Assembly: GCF_900074915.1 (NCBI RefSeq)
Contig: NZ_LT222319.1
Span: 3,071,001 to 3,135,000, forward strand
Origin: Pseudomonas cerasi
GTDB taxonomy: Bacteria; Pseudomonadota; Gammaproteobacteria; Pseudomonadales; Pseudomonadaceae
Direction: 5' to 3'
Length of the DNA: 64,000 bases
The notes under the pieces were generated by a model. The model did not search any database. It saw nothing but the letters and a program-made list of their open reading frames with translations, and was not told where the DNA came from. Of this stretch, positions 1 through 9,801 are shown piece after piece. Position 1 is the first letter of the stretch. Each line of letters opens with the position of its first letter. A program made the position numbers and the translations under genes.

Positions 1-2
1 CG

Positions 3-911
3 GCATCCGTGGCGCTGTCCTATGGCGCCCATTCCAACCTGTGCGTTAACCAGATCAATCGCAATGGCAGCCCGGCACAAAAGGCCCGTTACCTGCCCAA
101 GCTGATCAGCGGCGAACACGTTGGCGCACTGGCCATGAGCGAACCCAATGCTGGCTCGGACGTGGTGTCGATGAAACTGCGCGCCGACAAGCGCGGTGAT
201 CGTTATGTGCTCAACGGCAGCAAGACCTGGATCACCAACGGGCCGGATGCCAACACCTACGTGATCTACGCCAAGACCGACCTGGAAAAGGCAGCCCACG
301 GCATCAGTGCGTTTATCGTCGAACCCGACTGGAAAGGCTTCTCGCGCGGCAGCAAGTTCGACAAGCTGGGCATGCGCGGCTCCAACACCTGCGAACTGTT
401 TTTCGATGATGTCGAGGTGCCCGAAGAGAACCTGCTGGGCGTGCTTGATGGTGGCGTCAGGGTGCTGATGAGCGGCCTCGATTACGAGCGCGTCGTGCTC
501 TCCGGCGGTCCCACCGGGATCATGCAGGCGTGCATGGACGTGGTGGTGCCCTACATTCACGACCGCAAGCAGTTCGGCCAGAGTATCGGCGAGTTTCAGC
601 TGATTCAGGGCAAGGTCGCAGACATGTACACCCAGCTCAATGCCAGCCGGGCCTACCTGTACGCGGTGGCCCAGGCCTGCGACCGCGGCGAGACCACTCG
701 CAAGGACGCTGCCGGGGTGATCCTGTACAGCGCCGAGCGCGCCACGCAGATGGCGCTGGAAGCCATCCAGATTCTGGGCGGCAATGGCTACATCAACGAG
801 TTCCCGGCGGGCCGACTGTTGCGCGACGCCAAACTCTACGAGATCGGCGCAGGCACCAGTGAAATCCGGCGCATGCTCATCGGTCGCGAACTGTTCAACG
901 AAACCCGTTGA
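3..911 (+). CDS. liuA: isovaleryl-CoA dehydrogenase, 5'-truncated by window edge
   Basis: The frame is open from the first bases, so the true start lies upstream; about 303 of the usual 385-390 residues are present. It is an acyl-CoA dehydrogenase: the [11 protein letters not shown] segment belongs to the FAD/substrate site, [12 protein letters not shown] carries the glutamate that is the catalytic base in isovaleryl-CoA dehydrogenases, and the C-terminus has the family signature [19 protein letters not shown]. In this family the enzyme oxidises isovaleryl-CoA to 3-methylcrotonyl-CoA and passes electrons to ETF. The exact substrate is set by context: the next three genes are methylcrotonyl-CoA carboxylase and methylglutaconyl-CoA hydratase genes. 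The gap to liuB is only 13 nt, which fits a single operon. Confidence 0.93.
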   Translation, partial: ASVALSYGAHSNLCVNQINRNGSPAQKARYLPKLISGEHVGALAMSEPNAGSDVVSMKLRADKRGDRYVLNGSKTWITNGPDANTYVIYAKTDLEKAAHGISAFIVEPDWKGFSRGSKFDKLGMRGSNTCELFFDDVEVPEENLLGVLDGGVRVLMSGLDYERVVLSGGPTGIMQACMDVVVPYIHDRKQFGQSIGEFQLIQGKVADMYTQLNASRAYLYAVAQACDRGETTRKDAAGVILYSAERATQMALEAIQILGGNGYINEFPAGRLLRDAKLYEIGAGTSEIRRMLIGRELFNETR

Positions 912-924
912 TTGCGGAGCCACC

Positions 925-2532
925 ATGACCATCCTGCAGACCCGAATCAACACCCGCTCGCCGGAATTCATCCTCAATCGCGACGCCCTGCTCAAGCAGG
1001 TCGAAGCACTGCGCTCGCTGTTGAGCAACGTCCAGCAAGGGGGCGGCCGCAAAGCACAGGAGCGTCACACTTCACGCGGCAAGTTGCTGCCGCGCGAGCG
1101 TATCAACCGCTTGCTGGACACCGGCTCGCCGTTTCTGGAAATCGGCCAACTGGCTGCGCATGAGGTGTACGGCGAAGAGGTGCCGGCCGCTGGCGTGATC
1201 GCCGGAATCGGCCGGGTCGAGGGCGTCGAATGCATGATCATCGCCAACGATGCCACGGTCAAAGGCGGCTCCTATTACCCGCTGACCGTCAAAAAGCATT
1301 TGCGCGCGCAAACGATCGCCCAGCAGAACCGCCTGCCATGCATCTATCTGGTGGACTCAGGCGGCGCCAACCTGCCACGTCAGGATGAGGTATTTCCGGA
1401 TCGCGAACATTTCGGACGGATATTCTTCAATCAAGCCAACATGAGTGCACAAGGAATTGCCCAGATCGCGGTGGTCATGGGCTCCTGCACCGCCGGTGGC
1501 GCATACGTACCGGCTATGGCCGACGAGGCGATCATGGTCCGCCAGCAGGCCACGATCTTCCTGGCCGGCCCGCCACTGGTCAAGGCAGCGACCGGCGAAG
1601 TGGTCAGCGCCGAAGAGCTGGGTGGTGCCGATGTGCACTGCCGCACGTCCGGTGTGGCCGACCACTACGCGGACAACGACGATCACGCACTTGCATTGGC
1701 GCGACGCAGCATCGCCAATCTGAACTGGCGCAAGCAGGGTCAACTGAACACGGTCGCGCCCATTGCACCGCTGTACCCCGGCAATGACCTGTACGGCATC
1801 ATCCCCGTCGACACAAAACAGCCCTTCGATGTACGGGAAGTCATCGCACGCCTGGTGGACGGCTCGGTACTCGACGAATTCAAGGCCCTGTTCGGCACCA
1901 CGCTGGTGTGTGGCTTCGCGCGCCTGCACGGCTACCCGATCGCGATTCTCGCCAACAATGGCATCCTGTTCGCAGAAGCAGCCCAGAAAGGCGCGCACTT
2001 CATCGAGCTCGCTTGCCAGAGAGGCATCCCCCTGCTGTTCCTGCAGAACATCACCGGCTTCATGGTCGGCCAGAAGTATGAAGCCGGCGGCATCGCCAAG
2101 CATGGCGCCAAGCTGGTGACCGCCGTGGCCTGCGCCAGGGTGCCGAAATTCACGGTGATCATTGGCGGCAGTTTCGGCGCAGGAAACTACGGCATGTGTG
2201 GCCGCGCTTACGACCCGCGCTTTCTATGGATGTGGCCCAACGCTCGGATCGGCGTGATGGGCGGCGAACAGGCTGCCGGCGTGCTGGTGCAGGTCAAGTG
2301 CGAACAGGCGGAACGGGCTGGCCAGGCGTTCAGCGCCGAACAGCAGGCCGAACTGAAGCAGCCGATTCTCGATCAGTACGAGCATCAGGGTCATCCTTAC
2401 TATTCCAGCGCCCGCCTGTGGGACGACGGGGTCATCGACCCGGCACAAACCCGCGATATTCTCGCGCTTGCCCTCTCCGCCTCGCTCAACGCGCCCATCG
2501 AACCTACCACTTTCGGCCTGTTCCGAATGTGA
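925..2532 (+). CDS. liuB: 3-methylcrotonyl-CoA carboxylase, carboxyltransferase (beta) subunit
   Basis: 535 residues, the usual length. The ATG at 925 sits shortly after GGAG (916-919), and homology begins at once with [15 protein letters not shown], so upstream in-frame codons are not needed. The protein has the two crotonase-fold halves of a biotin-dependent carboxyltransferase: [19 protein letters not shown] in the N half, and [20 protein letters not shown] followed by the Gly-rich [16 protein letters not shown] in the C half. It moves the carboxyl group from carboxybiotin on LiuD to 3-methylcrotonyl-CoA, giving 3-methylglutaconyl-CoA in the cytoplasmic leucine pathway. It is the second gene of the liu operon, with 8 nt between its stop and the liuC start. 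Confidence 0.95.
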   Translation: MTILQTRINTRSPEFILNRDALLKQVEALRSLLSNVQQGGGRKAQERHTSRGKLLPRERINRLLDTGSPFLEIGQLAAHEVYGEEVPAAGVIAGIGRVEGVECMIIANDATVKGGSYYPLTVKKHLRAQTIAQQNRLPCIYLVDSGGANLPRQDEVFPDREHFGRIFFNQANMSAQGIAQIAVVMGSCTAGGAYVPAMADEAIMVRQQATIFLAGPPLVKAATGEVVSAEELGGADVHCRTSGVADHYADNDDHALALARRSIANLNWRKQGQLNTVAPIAPLYPGNDLYGIIPVDTKQPFDVREVIARLVDGSVLDEFKALFGTTLVCGFARLHGYPIAILANNGILFAEAAQKGAHFIELACQRGIPLLFLQNITGFMVGQKYEAGGIAKHGAKLVTAVACARVPKFTVIIGGSFGAGNYGMCGRAYDPRFLWMWPNARIGVMGGEQAAGVLVQVKCEQAERAGQAFSAEQQAELKQPILDQYEHQGHPYYSSARLWDDGVIDPAQTRDILALALSASLNAPIEPTTFGLFRM

Positions 2533-2540
2533 GCCGGGAA

Positions 2541-3422
2541 ATGACCATGACTTCGACCTCCTTCGCAACCATAGAGCTGATCAACGACCCACGTGGCTTT
2601 GCCACGCTGTGGCTGAATCGACCAGACAAGAACAACGCCTTCAACGCGCAGATGATCCGCGAGCTGATTATCGCGCTGGAGCAGGTGCAAGGCGATGCCA
2701 GCCTGCGTTTCCTGCTGTTGCGCGGCCGTGGCCGGCATTTCAGTGCCGGTGCCGACCTGGCGTGGATGCAGCAGGCAGCAGACCTGGACTACAACACCAA
2801 CCTGGATGACGCCCGCGAACTGGCAGAGCTGATGTACGGCCTCGCCAAGCTGAAAATCCCGACGCTCGCCGTGGTACAGGGCGCAGCATTCGGCGGTGCG
2901 CTGGGCCTGATCGGTTGCTGTGACATGGCCATTGCAGCGGTGGATGCGCAGTTCTGCCTGTCCGAAGTGCGCATCGGCCTGGCGCCAGCGGTCATCAGTT
3001 CTTTCGTGGTACAGGCCATCGGCGAACGCGCCACGCGACGCTACACCCTCACGGCCGAGCGCTTTGACGGCCAGCGGGCGCAGCAGATCGGCCTGATCGC
3101 CGAGTGCTACCCGGCTGCAGAGCTGCAAGACCAAACGCAGCAATGGGTCGACAACCTGTTGCTCAACAGCCCGCAGGCCATGCGCGTCAGCAAGGAGCTG
3201 CTGCGCGAAGTCGGCAACGGTGAGCTGACCCCCGCGCTGCGTCGCTACTGTGAAAGCGCCATTGCGCGCATCCGTACCAGTGCCGAAGGACAGGAAGGCC
3301 TGCGCGCCTTCCTGCAAAAACGTACGCCCGGCTGGCAGCCAGTCATCCATCAGCCACCTGGCGATCCCGTTGCCGTAGCCTCGGCAGCCCGGCACGACCC
3401 ACACAAGGACTCGCAGTCATGA
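2541..3422 (+). CDS. liuC: 3-methylglutaconyl-CoA hydratase (crotonase family)
   Basis: 293 residues, starting at ATG 2541 (a second in-frame ATG at 2547 is possible); GGGAA lies directly upstream. Crotonase features are clear: NRPDKNNAFNAQM, the oxyanion-hole segments HFSAGADLAWM and GAAFGGALGLIGCCDMA, and the SEVRIGLAPA stretch that supplies acid/base residues. The family reaction here is hydration of 3-methylglutaconyl-CoA to HMG-CoA. The last ~25 residues (after RTPGWQP) look like an unstructured tail beyond the usual family end. The stop overlaps the liuD start by 4 nt (ATGA), which points to coupled translation with the biotin subunit. Confidence 0.92.
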   Translation: MTMTSTSFATIELINDPRGFATLWLNRPDKNNAFNAQMIRELIIALEQVQGDASLRFLLLRGRGRHFSAGADLAWMQQAADLDYNTNLDDARELAELMYGLAKLKIPTLAVVQGAAFGGALGLIGCCDMAIAAVDAQFCLSEVRIGLAPAVISSFVVQAIGERATRRYTLTAERFDGQRAQQIGLIAECYPAAELQDQTQQWVDNLLLNSPQAMRVSKELLREVGNGELTPALRRYCESAIARIRTSAEGQEGLRAFLQKRTPGWQPVIHQPPGDPVAVASAARHDPHKDSQS

Positions 3423-5368
3423 GCACGCCCGAGCTGACCACGCTGCTGATTGCCAACCGCGGCGAGATTGCCTGCCGCATCATGCGCACGGCGAAAAACA
3501 TGGGCCTCACCACGGTCGCCGTGCACAGCGCCATTGATCGTAACGCACGGCATAGCCGCGAGGCCGATATCTGCGTCGACCTTGGCGGCAGCAAGGCTGC
3601 AGAGAGTTATCTGGCTATAGACAAGCTTGTCGAAGCCGCCAGGGCGAGTGGCGCGCACGCGATCCATCCCGGCTACGGTTTTCTGTCTGAAAATGCCGAT
3701 TTTGCGCGCGCCATCGAAAACGCCGGGCTGATTTTCCTCGGTCCACCCGCCTCGGCCATCGATGCCATGGGCAGCAAATCCGCCGCCAAGGCATTGATGG
3801 AAAAGGCAGGCGTGCCTCTGGTGCCTGGCTACCACGGTGAAGCACAGGACATCGAAACATTCCGCGCTGCGGCCGAGCGCATCGGCTATCCGGTGCTGTT
3901 GAAAGCCACCGCAGGTGGCGGCGGCAAAGGCATGAAAGTGGTCGAGCAGATTGGCGAACTGGCCGAAGCGCTGGCTTCCGCGCAACGCGAGGCGCTGTCC
4001 TCGTTCGGTGACGCGAGAATGCTGGTGGAGAAATACGTGCTCACCCCGCGCCACGTCGAGATACAGGTATTTGCCGACCGGCATGGCCACTGCCTGTACC
4101 TCAATGAGCGCGATTGCTCCATTCAACGCCGACACCAGAAGGTCGTCGAGGAAGCACCAGCGCCCGGCCTGACAGCTACATTGCGCAAAGCCATGGGCGA
4201 AACCGCAGTGAAAGCCGCGCAAGCCATTGGCTACGTGGGTGCAGGTACAGTCGAGTTCCTTCTGGACGCACGCGGCGAGTTTTTCTTCATGGAAATGAAT
4301 ACCCGCCTGCAGGTGGAACACCCGGTCACCGAGTACATCACGGGGCTGGACCTGGTGGAATGGCAGATCCGCGTCGCCAGAGGCGAATCGCTGCCCATCA
4401 CCCAGGAGCAGGTGCCCCTGACCGGCCACGCCATCGAAGTCCGTCTATACGCCGAAGACCCGGCCAACGACTTTCTCCCGGCAACCGGCACCCTGGAGCT
4501 CTACAGAGAGCCTGCCCCCGGCCCCGGCAGGCGTGTGGACAGCGGCGTTGCCGAGGGCGATAACATTTCGCCCTTCTACGACCCGATGCTCGGCAAGCTG
4601 ATTGCCTGGGGTGAAGACCGCGAGCAAGCCCGTCTGCGCCTGCTGGCCATGCTCGATGAGTTTGCCGTGGGCGGAGTCCGGACCAACCTGGCGTTTCTGC
4701 GCAGAATCATCGCGCATCCAGCGTTCGCCGCCGCGCAGCTTGATACCGGCTTCATTCCCCGTTATCAGACGCAACTGTTGCCGCAAACCGATGAGCCGGA
4801 CGAGACATTCTGGCAGGCCGCCGCCGAGGCCTTCAGCCAGAGCGAACCGGCACGCATCGATCAAGCCGATCCGTATTCGCCCTGGTCAGTCGGCAGTGGC
4901 TTTCGCGCCGGCCTGCCCGCGCAGACGGATCTGCGACTGAGCTGCAACGGTCAGACCCGCAACACCTGCCTGCACAACAGCAGCCCGTCGTTATTCACTC
5001 TGAGTGGCGAGCATCTGCAGGTCGAGCACAACGGTATGCGCCAACGACACTTGGCGATACGGCGCGGCAATACGCTGTACCTCGAATGGCAAGACGAGCT
5101 GCACAGCGTCATCCGGCTGGACACCATCGCTCAGGCAGACGTCGGTGACGGTCAGCATGCAGGCCTGACGGCACCGATGAATGGCAGCATCGTACGGGTA
5201 TTGGTTGAAGTGGGTCAGGCTGTCGAATCTGGTGCGCAACTGGTGGTGCTGGAAGCCATGAAGATGGAACACAGCATCCGCGCCGCCAGCGCCGGGGTGA
5301 TTACCGCGCTCTACTGTCATGAGGGCGAGATGGTCAACGAAGGCGCGATACTGGTGGAGCTGGACTGA
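3419..5368 (+). CDS. liuD: 3-methylcrotonyl-CoA carboxylase, biotin (alpha) subunit
   Basis: 649 residues. From the N-terminus: the biotin carboxylase domain (LLIANRGEIACRIMRTAK; ATP-grasp loop GGGGKGMK near residue 165; EMNTRLQVEHPVTE), a BC C-terminal domain, a linker/BT region, and a biotinyl carrier domain whose EAMKMEH motif places the biotinylated lysine near residue 615. It carboxylates biotin with ATP and bicarbonate and delivers it to LiuB. It is the last gene of the visible operon, followed at once by a strong terminator. The HMG-CoA lyase gene (liuE/mvaB) that often closes this operon in other pseudomonads is not here. Confidence 0.95.
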   Translation: MSTPELTTLLIANRGEIACRIMRTAKNMGLTTVAVHSAIDRNARHSREADICVDLGGSKAAESYLAIDKLVEAARASGAHAIHPGYGFLSENADFARAIENAGLIFLGPPASAIDAMGSKSAAKALMEKAGVPLVPGYHGEAQDIETFRAAAERIGYPVLLKATAGGGGKGMKVVEQIGELAEALASAQREALSSFGDARMLVEKYVLTPRHVEIQVFADRHGHCLYLNERDCSIQRRHQKVVEEAPAPGLTATLRKAMGETAVKAAQAIGYVGAGTVEFLLDARGEFFFMEMNTRLQVEHPVTEYITGLDLVEWQIRVARGESLPITQEQVPLTGHAIEVRLYAEDPANDFLPATGTLELYREPAPGPGRRVDSGVAEGDNISPFYDPMLGKLIAWGEDREQARLRLLAMLDEFAVGGVRTNLAFLRRIIAHPAFAAAQLDTGFIPRYQTQLLPQTDEPDETFWQAAAEAFSQSEPARIDQADPYSPWSVGSGFRAGLPAQTDLRLSCNGQTRNTCLHNSSPSLFTLSGEHLQVEHNGMRQRHLAIRRGNTLYLEWQDELHSVIRLDTIAQADVGDGQHAGLTAPMNGSIVRVLVEVGQAVESGAQLVVLEAMKMEHSIRAASAGVITALYCHEGEMVNEGAILVELD

Positions 5369-5390
5369 CGCTCGTCAACCGCCGCACATG

Positions 5391-5418
5391 AAAACGCCCT
5401 GAACAGTCAGGGCGTTTT
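5391..5418. terminator. bidirectional terminator between liuD and nfuA
   Basis: Perfect 12-bp inverted repeat AAAACGCCCTGA / TCAGGGCGTTTT with a 4-nt loop. The A-run on one side and T-run on the other let it serve both the liu operon (+) and nfuA (-). Confidence 0.85.
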
Positions 5419-5464
5419 CGTGCAGCAACTTTCGTTTAGCAACTTCCTTGCCAAAAAGAGCCGC

Positions 5465-6058
5465 TTAGTAGTAGGCGTTTTCTTTCTGCGTATGGTCGGT
5501 AACATCGCGAACGCCCGACAGCTCGGGAATACGCTCAAGCAGTGTGCGCTCGATACCTTCCTTCAGCGTGACATCGGCCTGACCACAGCCCTGGCAACCG
5601 CCACCGAACTGCAGCACGGCGATATTCTTCGCCTCTTCCTCGACCACGTCGATCAGCGTGACCTGACCGCCATGACTGGCGAGGCCCGGATTGATCTCGG
5701 TTTGCAGGTAGTAATTGATACGCTCGTTGATCGGGCTGTCGGCATTGACCATTGGCACTTTGGCGTTCGGCGCCTTGATGGTCAGCTGGCCGCCCATCCG
5801 GTCGGTGGCGTAGTCGACCACTGCATCGTCCAGAAAGGCCTCGCTGAAGCCGTCGATCCAGGCCGTGAAGCTCTTAAGGCCGATGGCCTTGTCTTCCGGT
5901 TTTTCTTCACCCGGCTTGCAGTAGGCAATGCAGGTTTCGGCGTACTGAGTGCCGGGCTGGGTGATAAATACGCGGATGCCAATGCCCGGGGTATTCTGCT
6001 TTTCCAGCAGATCGGCCAGATAATCGTGGGCGGCATCGGTAATAGTGATAGCGGTCAT
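5465..6058 (-). CDS. nfuA: Fe-S biogenesis protein NfuA
   Basis: 197 residues from the ATG at 6058, which has GAGGAA just upstream; the longer in-frame reading adds 18 non-homologous residues and was rejected. The N-terminal ~95 residues form a degenerate A-type (IscA-like) domain ([21 protein letters not shown]). The C-terminal Nfu domain has the cluster-binding CxxC in GGGCQGCG near residues 152-155. In the family, NfuA carries a [4Fe-4S] cluster and hands it to apo-proteins such as aconitase, especially under oxidative stress. It stands alone, convergent with the liu operon. Confidence 0.95.
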   Translation of the reverse strand: MTAITITDAAHDYLADLLEKQNTPGIGIRVFITQPGTQYAETCIAYCKPGEEKPEDKAIGLKSFTAWIDGFSEAFLDDAVVDYATDRMGGQLTIKAPNAKVPMVNADSPINERINYYLQTEINPGLASHGGQVTLIDVVEEEAKNIAVLQFGGGCQGCGQADVTLKEGIERTLLERIPELSGVRDVTDHTQKENAYY

Positions 6059-6128
6059 GAAAATTCCTCGCAGACGTGCGTGCAGTTTACGCCAATCGGC
6101 CGCTTCACACAAAGTCCTAGTATTTTTG

Positions 6129-7154
6129 TCAGGTTAATGCCTGCGCCTGACCGAGCGCCCGGCGTCCATCCAGCCAGGCTTTCATCCGGCGGTAGAGGCC
6201 CTTCTCGATCCACTCATAACTGACCCAGGCACCGATGGCGATGATCGGCACGCAGAACGCGAAAACCACATAGGGGCTGAGGCCAAAGCGCTGCGCCATC
6301 AGCAAGCCGCCGTACAGCACCAAAACGTGCAGCAGGTACACCGAATAAGAGCAGTCACCCAACACCTTGAGCAGGCGATTGCCCTGGAAATACGGTTCCA
6401 GCGAGATGCACGACAGCACGATCAAGGCACTCGGCAGGCCCCAATTGAGCAGGCGCTGCTCGTTGGTCAGGTTATTGATCGCATACAGCCCGACCGCAAT
6501 GCCTGCCATCGGCAGCCACAGCGCCGGTTTGATCCAGCCACGGCGATAGAGGATGCCGATGCCGATACCCAGCAGGAATTCGTAAATGATGTCGTTGCCG
6601 TAGAAGCGGCTGATCAGCCCGGCGCGAGCCAGAACCTCACTGACCGCAAACAGCGCTGCGGCAATGATCAGCGGCCGGTGACGCTGTTGGAAGAGGAACA
6701 CCATCGAGAACAGCAGGTAGAAAAACATCTCATAGTTGAGCGTCCAGCCAACGTTGAGCGTCGGGTAGAGACCATAACCACCGGGGTTTTCGGAAGGAAT
6801 GAAGACCAGTGACAAGAGGAAGTTCTGCCACCCGATGACCTGATGCGGGAGCATCGGCGCTGCAATCAGCAGCAGCAACGCCATGGCGGCGGTGTACAGC
6901 CAATAGGCCGGAACGATGCGAATCAGACGATGCAGAATAAAGCGCCGTGCTGGCATGTCGCTGTTCTGCGTCGACAAGAAGATCACCAGACCACTGATGA
7001 CGAAGAAGATATCGACGCCGACCGCACCCTTTGACACAAAGAACTGCCCTACCGGACCACTGGCCTTGAAATCGAAAAAAATCTGCATGAAGTGATGACA
7101 CACCACGACCCACGCTGCGAACGCCCGTAGGGCCTGAACTGAAATCAACATCAC
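6129..7154 (-). CDS. acyltransferase-3 family membrane protein (OafA/YrhL type)
   Basis: 341 residues with about ten hydrophobic segments. It opens with [20 protein letters not shown], the usual start of acyltransferase-3 proteins, where the histidine in the first membrane segment (here HH near residue 20) is thought to be catalytic. These inner-membrane enzymes acetylate or acylate cell-surface sugars such as O-antigen, exopolysaccharide or osmoregulated glucans. Which substrate cannot be told from sequence, and the neighbours (nfuA, cti) give no hint. No SGNH domain is attached. The start at 7154 (ATG ATG) is followed directly by homology. Confidence 0.85.
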   Translation of the reverse strand: MMLISVQALRAFAAWVVVCHHFMQIFFDFKASGPVGQFFVSKGAVGVDIFFVISGLVIFLSTQNSDMPARRFILHRLIRIVPAYWLYTAAMALLLLIAAPMLPHQVIGWQNFLLSLVFIPSENPGGYGLYPTLNVGWTLNYEMFFYLLFSMVFLFQQRHRPLIIAAALFAVSEVLARAGLISRFYGNDIIYEFLLGIGIGILYRRGWIKPALWLPMAGIAVGLYAINNLTNEQRLLNWGLPSALIVLSCISLEPYFQGNRLLKVLGDCSYSVYLLHVLVLYGGLLMAQRFGLSPYVVFAFCVPIIAIGAWVSYEWIEKGLYRRMKAWLDGRRALGQAQALT

Positions 7155-7283
7155 TAAAAACCTCTACTTCCTGACTTTCAATCATGAGCCGCTGAATAAA
7201 CCGGCCTATGACGCGCACCATTTCGGACCACCTTTTTGAAAAAAAGGTCGCGCAAGATACATTTCGTTCAGGAAGTAAAGATG

Positions 7284-7315
7284 GCCGCAGGCCATGTTGC
7301 ACAAGGGCCTGCGGC
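7284..7315 (-). terminator. hairpin downstream of cti
   Basis: Perfect 10-bp inverted repeat GCCGCAGGCC / GGCCTGCGGC with a 12-nt loop lies just past the cti stop. On the minus strand the stem runs into CATCTTTAC, a weak T tract, so it is a probable but not ideal terminator. Confidence 0.55.
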
Positions 7316-7331
7316 GTGAAGCCCCGGTTTT

Positions 7332-9644
7332 TCAGAGGTTCTCGTAGCGATTCATGTCCAGCACGCCCGCTTCGCGTGGTTCAGTTTCCTGAACGTAGCG
7401 ATTCAGATCGTGGAAGTAACTCCAGAACAGTGGATGAGTACGACGGATGCCCCAACGCTGGACGATTTGTTCGAAACTCGCCTGATCCTTGCTCTGCTGC
7501 ATGGCATCGACAAAGGCCGGCACCTGTGCGACCGGAATATTGAAGATGAAATTCGGATAACTGCTGAGCACGCCCGGGTAGACAGTCAGTGTGTCCAGGC
7601 CCGGAATATAGCGGTACGACTCGCCCAGCAGAAACGCGACATTACTGTGCGCGCGGTTGCGCAACATACTGTAGATCACGCGCTTGCCATTGCCGCCCTC
7701 GATGCGCAGCATGCTCGCTTCCGGCAACTGATCGATGACCTTCAGACCCGCAGCAGGACGCGACGTCAATCGGCTCAGCGCCTGTTCTGCCTGGGCAAAG
7801 CTGCTGTCGAGGCCAGGCCGCGAGCAATACGCCCCGATGCAGCGGTTGATCGGGTCAGGTGCGGCATTCAAAGTGCCGAAGCGCTCGATCAGCCTGGACG
7901 CAAAGTCACGCTTTGCGGCCTTTTCATCGAGCTTGATGCCAGTCGGCGTATCGTCGTCGATCTTCTGGTAATCCAGCCACATCTTGATTTTGCCGCCCTC
8001 CTGATAAAGATCACTGAGCATGTCTTCACGCAGGTCGGCAGGCATCAGGCGCAGGAAATTGATCTCGGCACCGTTGCGGATCAAATCGAAATACAGCCGC
8101 GTCTGGGCTTGATGTGAAACATTGCCATAGACATCGAAGTTCACCGCCAACTGATAATAGGTGCGCTCCAGCAGCGGGTAGTCGAACAGCCACATGGAGT
8201 GCGGCACGTCGCCAATCAGCCCTTTATTGACCGACGCACTGTCGAAATGGCGGAAAACGGTCAGCAAGGCATTGTCATTGCCTGCCCACAGCGTGCTCCA
8301 GCCCGGCGCTGGCATTTTCGCGTAACTGTCGCGGCGCAGGTTTTCATACTCATTGCGCCGGTCGCGGTAGGACAGCCACAGGCTCAGCACGCTGCCCACG
8401 TCATCGTTCTGCCCCGGCATGGCCAGCAATGGCGTGGCCTCCCCGCGATACGTCGCATCGGTGATGTAGCGATCGTGCGACGGGTCCTGGAACAGCACCC
8501 AGAACTGATCGCGAATCACGTCTGTGGCGATCTGCCCGCGACAGACCGGCCCGCGAATGAACGTGCGAACGAAATACTCCGCGTTGTCGAGCATGAACTG
8601 ATAACGCGCCACCGCAGGGATGGCTTCGAAGGTCAGAAACGGATTGGCACGATGGCCAGGGCCGTAACCCGGCAATGCGCTGACTTTCCAGTCGGCCCCA
8701 TAGAACAACTGCCTGACCCGCGCCAGTTTCTGCGGGCTCATGGCGTAGGTAATGTGGGTCTTGTGAACGATCACACCTTGCACGGGGATCAACCGGTAAT
8801 AGAAGTCGCTGCCCGGATCGTCGTCGGGACGACGGGTAGCGATCAGGTCCACAGGTTTGCCGCTCGGAGTTCGCGAGCGCACCCACTGGAAGAAGTGCCC
8901 CGCCTCACCGCCTTCGAAATAGATGTGCGCCAGGAACAGATGTTCGAACAGCCAGCGACCGACCAGCGCCTGATTCGCGCCAGGTTCGTTGAGCTGCGCC
9001 TCCCAGGCATTGATCTGCGCGGCCTCGGTGACACTCGGGGTAATGGTCTGCTGCTCGACCGGCGCACCGGCGGCCAGCCAGCGCTGCAGGGTCTGGTATT
9101 CGGCATCGGTCAGTCCGGCGACCGCCAGCGGCATGCCCTGTTGCGCGTGGGCAGCCGCATAGGCATTGAATTCGCCGGGCAGCGGGCAGACGTTTTCGCG
9201 ATTGATCCCCAGGGCGATATCATCCGGAATCCTGCTGTTGGCTGGCAAAGGTGCGCTGCGGCCCAGATCAAGCATGCGCGTCATCAATGCCGCCTGACTG
9301 CCCTGGGCTTCCAGTACTGAATAGAAGCCCTTGCCGCGCCACGCGTCGGTATCACGTGCATCATAAAACAGACGCGTCGGCGCAACCGCCTCGCTGCGTT
9401 CGCCCTGATAGACAGGGACTTTGCTGGCGCCACGGCTCACACCTTCGCCACTGCCCAGATTCAACTGGCAGGGAGCGTCATTGCAGGCGTGGCAGGCAAC
9501 GCACTTCTCGGTGAGGATCGGCTGGATGTCCTTCACATAGGAAATCGCCGGGGATGCCGGTATGACGGGGGGTGCAGGAGTCTGAGCCTTGGCAGCACAG
9601 CAGATAAAAAGCAAGGCGACGCTTGCCAACAAACGGTGCGGCAT
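7332..9644 (-). CDS. cti: periplasmic cis/trans fatty acid isomerase
   Basis: 770 residues. The signal peptide MPHRLLASVALLFICCAAKA precedes a c-type haem site, CVACH, near residue 48, followed by the family's Cys-rich CNDAPC stretch. Cti turns cis-unsaturated membrane acyl chains into trans ones in the periplasm without new lipid synthesis, which stiffens the membrane against solvent, heat or membrane-active toxins. Length and haem motif match the known Pseudomonas and Vibrio enzymes. The gene is divergent from metH across 157 nt, the pairing expected for Pseudomonas cti. Confidence 0.95.
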   Translation of the reverse strand: MPHRLLASVALLFICCAAKAQTPAPPVIPASPAISYVKDIQPILTEKCVACHACNDAPCQLNLGSGEGVSRGASKVPVYQGERSEAVAPTRLFYDARDTDAWRGKGFYSVLEAQGSQAALMTRMLDLGRSAPLPANSRIPDDIALGINRENVCPLPGEFNAYAAAHAQQGMPLAVAGLTDAEYQTLQRWLAAGAPVEQQTITPSVTEAAQINAWEAQLNEPGANQALVGRWLFEHLFLAHIYFEGGEAGHFFQWVRSRTPSGKPVDLIATRRPDDDPGSDFYYRLIPVQGVIVHKTHITYAMSPQKLARVRQLFYGADWKVSALPGYGPGHRANPFLTFEAIPAVARYQFMLDNAEYFVRTFIRGPVCRGQIATDVIRDQFWVLFQDPSHDRYITDATYRGEATPLLAMPGQNDDVGSVLSLWLSYRDRRNEYENLRRDSYAKMPAPGWSTLWAGNDNALLTVFRHFDSASVNKGLIGDVPHSMWLFDYPLLERTYYQLAVNFDVYGNVSHQAQTRLYFDLIRNGAEINFLRLMPADLREDMLSDLYQEGGKIKMWLDYQKIDDDTPTGIKLDEKAAKRDFASRLIERFGTLNAAPDPINRCIGAYCSRPGLDSSFAQAEQALSRLTSRPAAGLKVIDQLPEASMLRIEGGNGKRVIYSMLRNRAHSNVAFLLGESYRYIPGLDTLTVYPGVLSSYPNFIFNIPVAQVPAFVDAMQQSKDQASFEQIVQRWGIRRTHPLFWSYFHDLNRYVQETEPREAGVLDMNRYENL

Positions 9645-9801
9645 ATCCCGTGGGCTCTGATATTAAAATGGCATAATTCTACAAGGGCATCACTCGCTCC
9701 AACATGAATGATTTTCATGCAAAAGGCGCAACAACACCAAAACCGTTCCGGTTTGCTATCATCCCGTTCTTTAAAGAATCGACCTTCTCAAGGTAGCCCC
9801 C

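Noticed and set aside
9645..9801. Cobalamin riboswitch before metH
   Set aside because: The leader is too short and no B12-box-like sequence could be found.
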